A stretch of DNA of 64,000 bases from Myxococcales bacterium. Lineage in GTDB: Bacteria > Myxococcota > Polyangia > Nannocystales > Nannocystaceae. Location: NCBI GenBank assembly GCA_016793465.1, contig JAEUJW010000055.1, positions 62,001-126,000 on the forward strand. The letters are read 5' to 3'. The position numbers were made by a program, and so were the translations under genes. The notes under the pieces were generated by a model. The model had not been told where the DNA came from. It did no database searches and saw nothing but the letters and a program-made list of their open reading frames with translations. Shown piece after piece: positions 61,203-64,000 of the stretch; position 1 is the first letter of the stretch, and each line of letters starts with the position of its first letter.

Positions 61203-63224
61203 ATGCGAACGAGCGGGTTCGAGGTCCTGGACATCCGCATCTCGCGGGCGCGCGAGGCCGGGTACGACGTCGAGGTGCGGCTGGGCGAGCGCGAGTTTCC
61301 GGCGGGGCGGCTGGCGGCGGAGGTCGTGGCGGAGGTGACGACGGCGAGCCCGGAGGACCAGGGTGCGGGCCTGTTCGCGGGGTTCGTGGCCGACGAGCGC
61401 GTGCGTGCGGCGTGGACGGTGGCGGCCGCGCTCGCGCCGCGCCGGCGGATCCGGCTGCGCATCGACGACGACGCGCCCGAGCTGCAGGCGCTGCCGTGGG
61501 AGGCGCTGCGCGACGCCACCCCGGAGGCGACCGCGCGCGAGCCGGCGGCGGATCGCGACACCCCGTTCTCGCGGCTGGCGGTGTCGTCGCGCGGGGCGGC
61601 GGGGCCGCTCGTCGAGCGGCCGTTGCACGTGCTGACGGCCGTGGCGGCGCCGACGGGGCTGGCGGCGTACAAGCTGCCGGCGCTCGACCGGAGCGAGGAG
61701 GAGCGGGAGATCGCGGCGGCGATGGCGAGCGCGCCGGCGGGGCTGGTGCGGCACACGGCGCTGGCGGGGCGCTGCACGCTGGCGGCGCTCGAGGCGGCGC
61801 TCGAGCACGGCGTGCACGTGCTGCACCTGCTGGCGCACGGGGTCACGCGCGCGGACGGCGAGGTGTCGCTGATGCTCGAGGGGGCGGACGGGGCGGTGGA
61901 TCGCGTCGAGGCGGGGCGCTTCGCGGCGATGTGCGAGCGGCTCGAGCGGAGCCTGCGGCTGGTGGTGCTGATGGCGTGCAACTCGGCGCGGCGCAGCCCG
62001 TCGGATCCGTCGGCGGGGCTGTCGCCGAAGCTGCTGGCGGCCGGCGTGCCGGCGCTGCTGGCGATGCAGGACCTGATGCCGGTGCGCACGGCGCGGGCGT
62101 TCACGCGGACGTTCTACGAGCAGCTGTGGCGCGGCGGCGAGGTCGACGTGGCCGCCAACCGGGCGCGGGCGACGGTGCAGACCGGGCGGTACCCGGGCAC
62201 GGCGGTGCCGGTGCTCTACAGCGACGCGGGCGGGCCCATGTTCGACCCGGCGGCGCGGGCGAGCGCGGCGTCGCGGCGGTTCGGGGAGTGGACGGCGCTC
62301 GGCGGGTCGGCGCGGCAGATCGCGGCGGTGCGCGGCGGGGACGGTCGCGTCGAGGTGTTCGCGGTCGACGCGGCGGGGCGGGCGACGAGCTGCAGGCAGG
62401 CGCGGGCGGACGGGGCGTTCTCGGGGTGGGAGCCGGTGCGGGACGGCGTGCGCGAGGTGCAGGCGGTGGTCGACCTGCGCGGGCGGGTGGCGCTGTTCGT
62501 GATCGACGGGGAAGGAGCGGTGCTGCAGCGGGTGCGGGCGGGCGCGAGGTGGACGGAGTGGGTGTCGCTCGGAGGGACGGCGACGCGGATGGCGGCGACG
62601 CTCGGGGTCGAGGGCGCGCTGGCGGTGTTCATGGTCGACGACGAGGAGCGCATGCAGTTCGCGGAGCAGGTCGCGGAGGACGGGGCGTGGGACGGGTGGT
62701 ACGACGGCTGGGAGCTCGCCGACGAGCAGCACCGCCAGTTCGCGGCGGTGCGCGACGGTCGAGGTCTCATCAAGGTGTTCACGCTGCACGACAGCGGGGA
62801 GCTGTGGAGCGGGCAGCAGGACGAGGAGGGGGAGTTCGCCGAGGAGGTGCGCCTCGGCGAGCAGGTGCAGTCGTTCGCGGTCGGGCTGCACGGCGGGCGG
62901 GTGCAGGCGATCGCGGTGGCGGCGGACGGGGCGGCGCGGCGCTGCGAGCAGAAGACGCCGGGCGGCGCGTGGGGCGGGTGGCAGGCGCTCGGCGGGCAGT
63001 GCAGCGAGGTGGCGGTCGGCGGGGGCGAGGCGGGGCTCGAGGTGTTCGGGCTGGCGGCGGACGGGCGACTGGCGAGCGCGCGGGAGGTCGACGGCGCGTG
63101 GAGCTGGGCGCCGATCGCCGGGCCGCGGCTGGCGCAGCTGGTGGTGGTCGACGAGGGAGCGACGCTCGTCGGGCTCGGGCGCGACGGGCAGGTGTACTGC
63201 TGCTCGCTCGTCGGCTCGCGGTGA
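61203..63224 (+). CDS. CHAT caspase-like protease fused to a lectin-like beta-propeller
   Basis: A 673-residue protein. Residues 1-~350 hold a CHAT (caspase HetF-associated with TPRs) domain, with the catalytic pair His 212 (HLLAHG) and Cys 259 (VLMACNSA). Residues about 365-670 are about six blade-like repeats of ~50 residues of the type W-x-x-LGG... DGRVEVFAVDAAGR, recalling PLL/tectonin-type sugar-binding propellers. No signal peptide is seen, so it is probably cytoplasmic. ATG 61203 is the first good start after the intergenic region. The propeller may sense a ligand and release the protease; the architecture is seen, the mechanism is inferred. Confidence 0.85.
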   Translation: MRTSGFEVLDIRISRAREAGYDVEVRLGEREFPAGRLAAEVVAEVTTASPEDQGAGLFAGFVADERVRAAWTVAAALAPRRRIRLRIDDDAPELQALPWEALRDATPEATAREPAADRDTPFSRLAVSSRGAAGPLVERPLHVLTAVAAPTGLAAYKLPALDRSEEEREIAAAMASAPAGLVRHTALAGRCTLAALEAALEHGVHVLHLLAHGVTRADGEVSLMLEGADGAVDRVEAGRFAAMCERLERSLRLVVLMACNSARRSPSDPSAGLSPKLLAAGVPALLAMQDLMPVRTARAFTRTFYEQLWRGGEVDVAANRARATVQTGRYPGTAVPVLYSDAGGPMFDPAARASAASRRFGEWTALGGSARQIAAVRGGDGRVEVFAVDAAGRATSCRQARADGAFSGWEPVRDGVREVQAVVDLRGRVALFVIDGEGAVLQRVRAGARWTEWVSLGGTATRMAATLGVEGALAVFMVDDEERMQFAEQVAEDGAWDGWYDGWELADEQHRQFAAVRDGRGLIKVFTLHDSGELWSGQQDEEGEFAEEVRLGEQVQSFAVGLHGGRVQAIAVAADGAARRCEQKTPGGAWGGWQALGGQCSEVAVGGGEAGLEVFGLAADGRLASAREVDGAWSWAPIAGPRLAQLVVVDEGATLVGLGRDGQVYCCSLVGSR

Positions 63225-63436
63225 GCGGCGGAGGAGGGCGCGGGGTCGAGGCCGACGTCCGTCGTGCGGAGGGGTCGATGCTCCGTGTTTGTATATGGGG
63301 TGTCGAGCGTGGAGGGCGTGTGCTCGTCGGCCGGCGCTCGCGCGGCGCGGCGGGCCGCGCCGAGGCCACTGAGGTACGTCGTTTCGGGTGGTGGATCGGT
63401 GGTGGTGGCGGGAGTACAGTGACTGCGGAGGTCGTC

Positions 63437-64000
63437 ATGGTCGGAGCACAGCGGTGGGGTCGTCGGGCGGACTGGCTCGTCGCGGTCGGTCTGGTGCTGG
63501 GAGCCGGGTGCGATCGCCAGGGCGAGGGCACGTCGGAGTCGGGCACGTCGCAGTCCGGGACGTCGCAGTCCGGGACGTCGCAGGCGATGGAGCCTGCGCC
63601 CGAGGCGGCGCCGGGGCTGCGGCCGCGCTGGCTGCTGCGCGACAAGGACGGAGAGGCGGTCAAGGCGATGGTCGAGCCGCACTGCGGCGACGACCCCGAG
63701 GACTGCAGGGTCCCGGACATGGGCGCGGCGCCGGAGTTCCGTTGCGTGCACGTGACCGTGTTCGAGGACCGCTACGTCGGCATGCTGTACGGGCTGGCGG
63801 ACGGCTCGCCGCTGGCCTGCCACGCCGCGCCGCTCGAGGAGATGGGCAACACCTGCTGGTCGCAGGACGACTGCAGCGGGCCCAAGTTCAGGGCCGGGCC
63901 GGAGGCGTTCGGGTCGGCGCGGCCGGACACCGAGCGGACGATCTACCGCAAGGGCGACGAGCTGTTCTACGTGTCGAGCGAGCAGCCGCCGCAGGAGGTC
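63437..64000 (+). CDS. Lipoprotein, 3' end beyond the window
   Basis: Open frame of 188 codons from ATG 63437 to the window end. The N-terminus has basic residues, a hydrophobic stretch and lipobox LGAGC, followed by SGTSQ repeats (three units) and a Cys-containing domain (PHCGDDPEDC, FRCVHVT, NTCWSQDDC). Its codons are strongly G/C-ending. A TATATGG patch at about 63293 may be part of its promoter. The family is not recognised. Confidence 0.75.
   Translation, partial: MVGAQRWGRRADWLVAVGLVLGAGCDRQGEGTSESGTSQSGTSQSGTSQAMEPAPEAAPGLRPRWLLRDKDGEAVKAMVEPHCGDDPEDCRVPDMGAAPEFRCVHVTVFEDRYVGMLYGLADGSPLACHAAPLEEMGNTCWSQDDCSGPKFRAGPEAFGSARPDTERTIYRKGDELFYVSSEQPPQEV

Overview
The window reads as chromosomal DNA of a myxobacterium (Myxococcota), most likely from the Nannocystis/Plesiocystis side of the order. 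Base composition is very GC-rich by eye, third codon positions are almost all G or C, and the gene content is typical of the group: three large Ser/Thr protein kinases with extra domains, many lipoproteins with low-complexity linkers, thrombospondin-type-3/OmpA, ADYC, CHAT and FGE-sulfatase domains. The taxon is inferred from content; no rRNA, tRNA, CRISPR array, insertion sequence or prophage was seen. Genes are dense, on both strands, and often joined by 1-22 bp overlaps.

Layout. 1-5.8 kb: end of a calcium-repeat protein, a feruloyl-CoA synthetase, a kinase fused to a globin domain, and a TPR lipoprotein. 6-9.4 kb: a membrane protein and a vWA lipoprotein. 9.5-14.6 kb: MerR regulator plus lipase, two tiny ORFs, and a divergent 927-residue protein. 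14.7-16.5 kb: tandem ~75-bp repeats and an OmpA/TSP3 porin-like protein. 16.6-22.8 kb: a compact lipid/polyketide-like operon (Tat lipoprotein, ketosynthase fused to a second ketosynthase-like half, acyl carrier protein, GcvT-like protein) divergent from a cytochrome P450. 22.8-26.7 kb: a kinase with a WD40 propeller. 26.8-29.6 kb: pyrophosphatase, ECF sigma factor and an N6-adenine DNA methyltransferase in one run. 29.7-38.3 kb: a disordered protein, lipoprotein, TrkA-N protein, stand-alone Fis-type HTH protein, SRPBCC protein, AAA+ ATPase and a membrane-fused spermidine-synthase-like protein. 38.7-44.4 kb: an FHA/AAA+/Fis regulator followed by a kinase/nSTAND/FGE giant, plausibly one signalling module. 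44.4-49.9 kb: ADYC lipoprotein, fused MoaD-MoaE, SprT-like protein, NADP malic enzyme. 50-51.6 kb: a two-gene ABC-type ATPase plus PD-(D/E)XK nuclease operon resembling defence modules. 51.6-60.9 kb: Cys-rich lipoprotein, GNAT/EamA pair, active/inactive M16 peptidase pair, amidase, amidohydrolase, ferritin-like lipoprotein. 61.2-64 kb: a CHAT protease fused to a lectin-like propeller and the start of another lipoprotein.

Two patterns cut across the genes. First, a short palindrome of the form ACCTGTCC-N(3-5)-GGACAGGT recurs about twenty times, partly just after stop codons and partly inside reading frames in disordered protein segments. Second, many (not all) genes switch to A/T-ending codons in tight clusters (often containing TTAA) wherever Leu/Ile/Lys/Asn/Phe/Tyr residues run together, whereas neighbours such as malic enzyme keep G/C-ending codons in equivalent runs. 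Domain fusions with the strongest claim to novelty are the kinase-globin protein, the CHAT-propeller protein, the doubled ketosynthase, and the regulator lacking GAFTGA.
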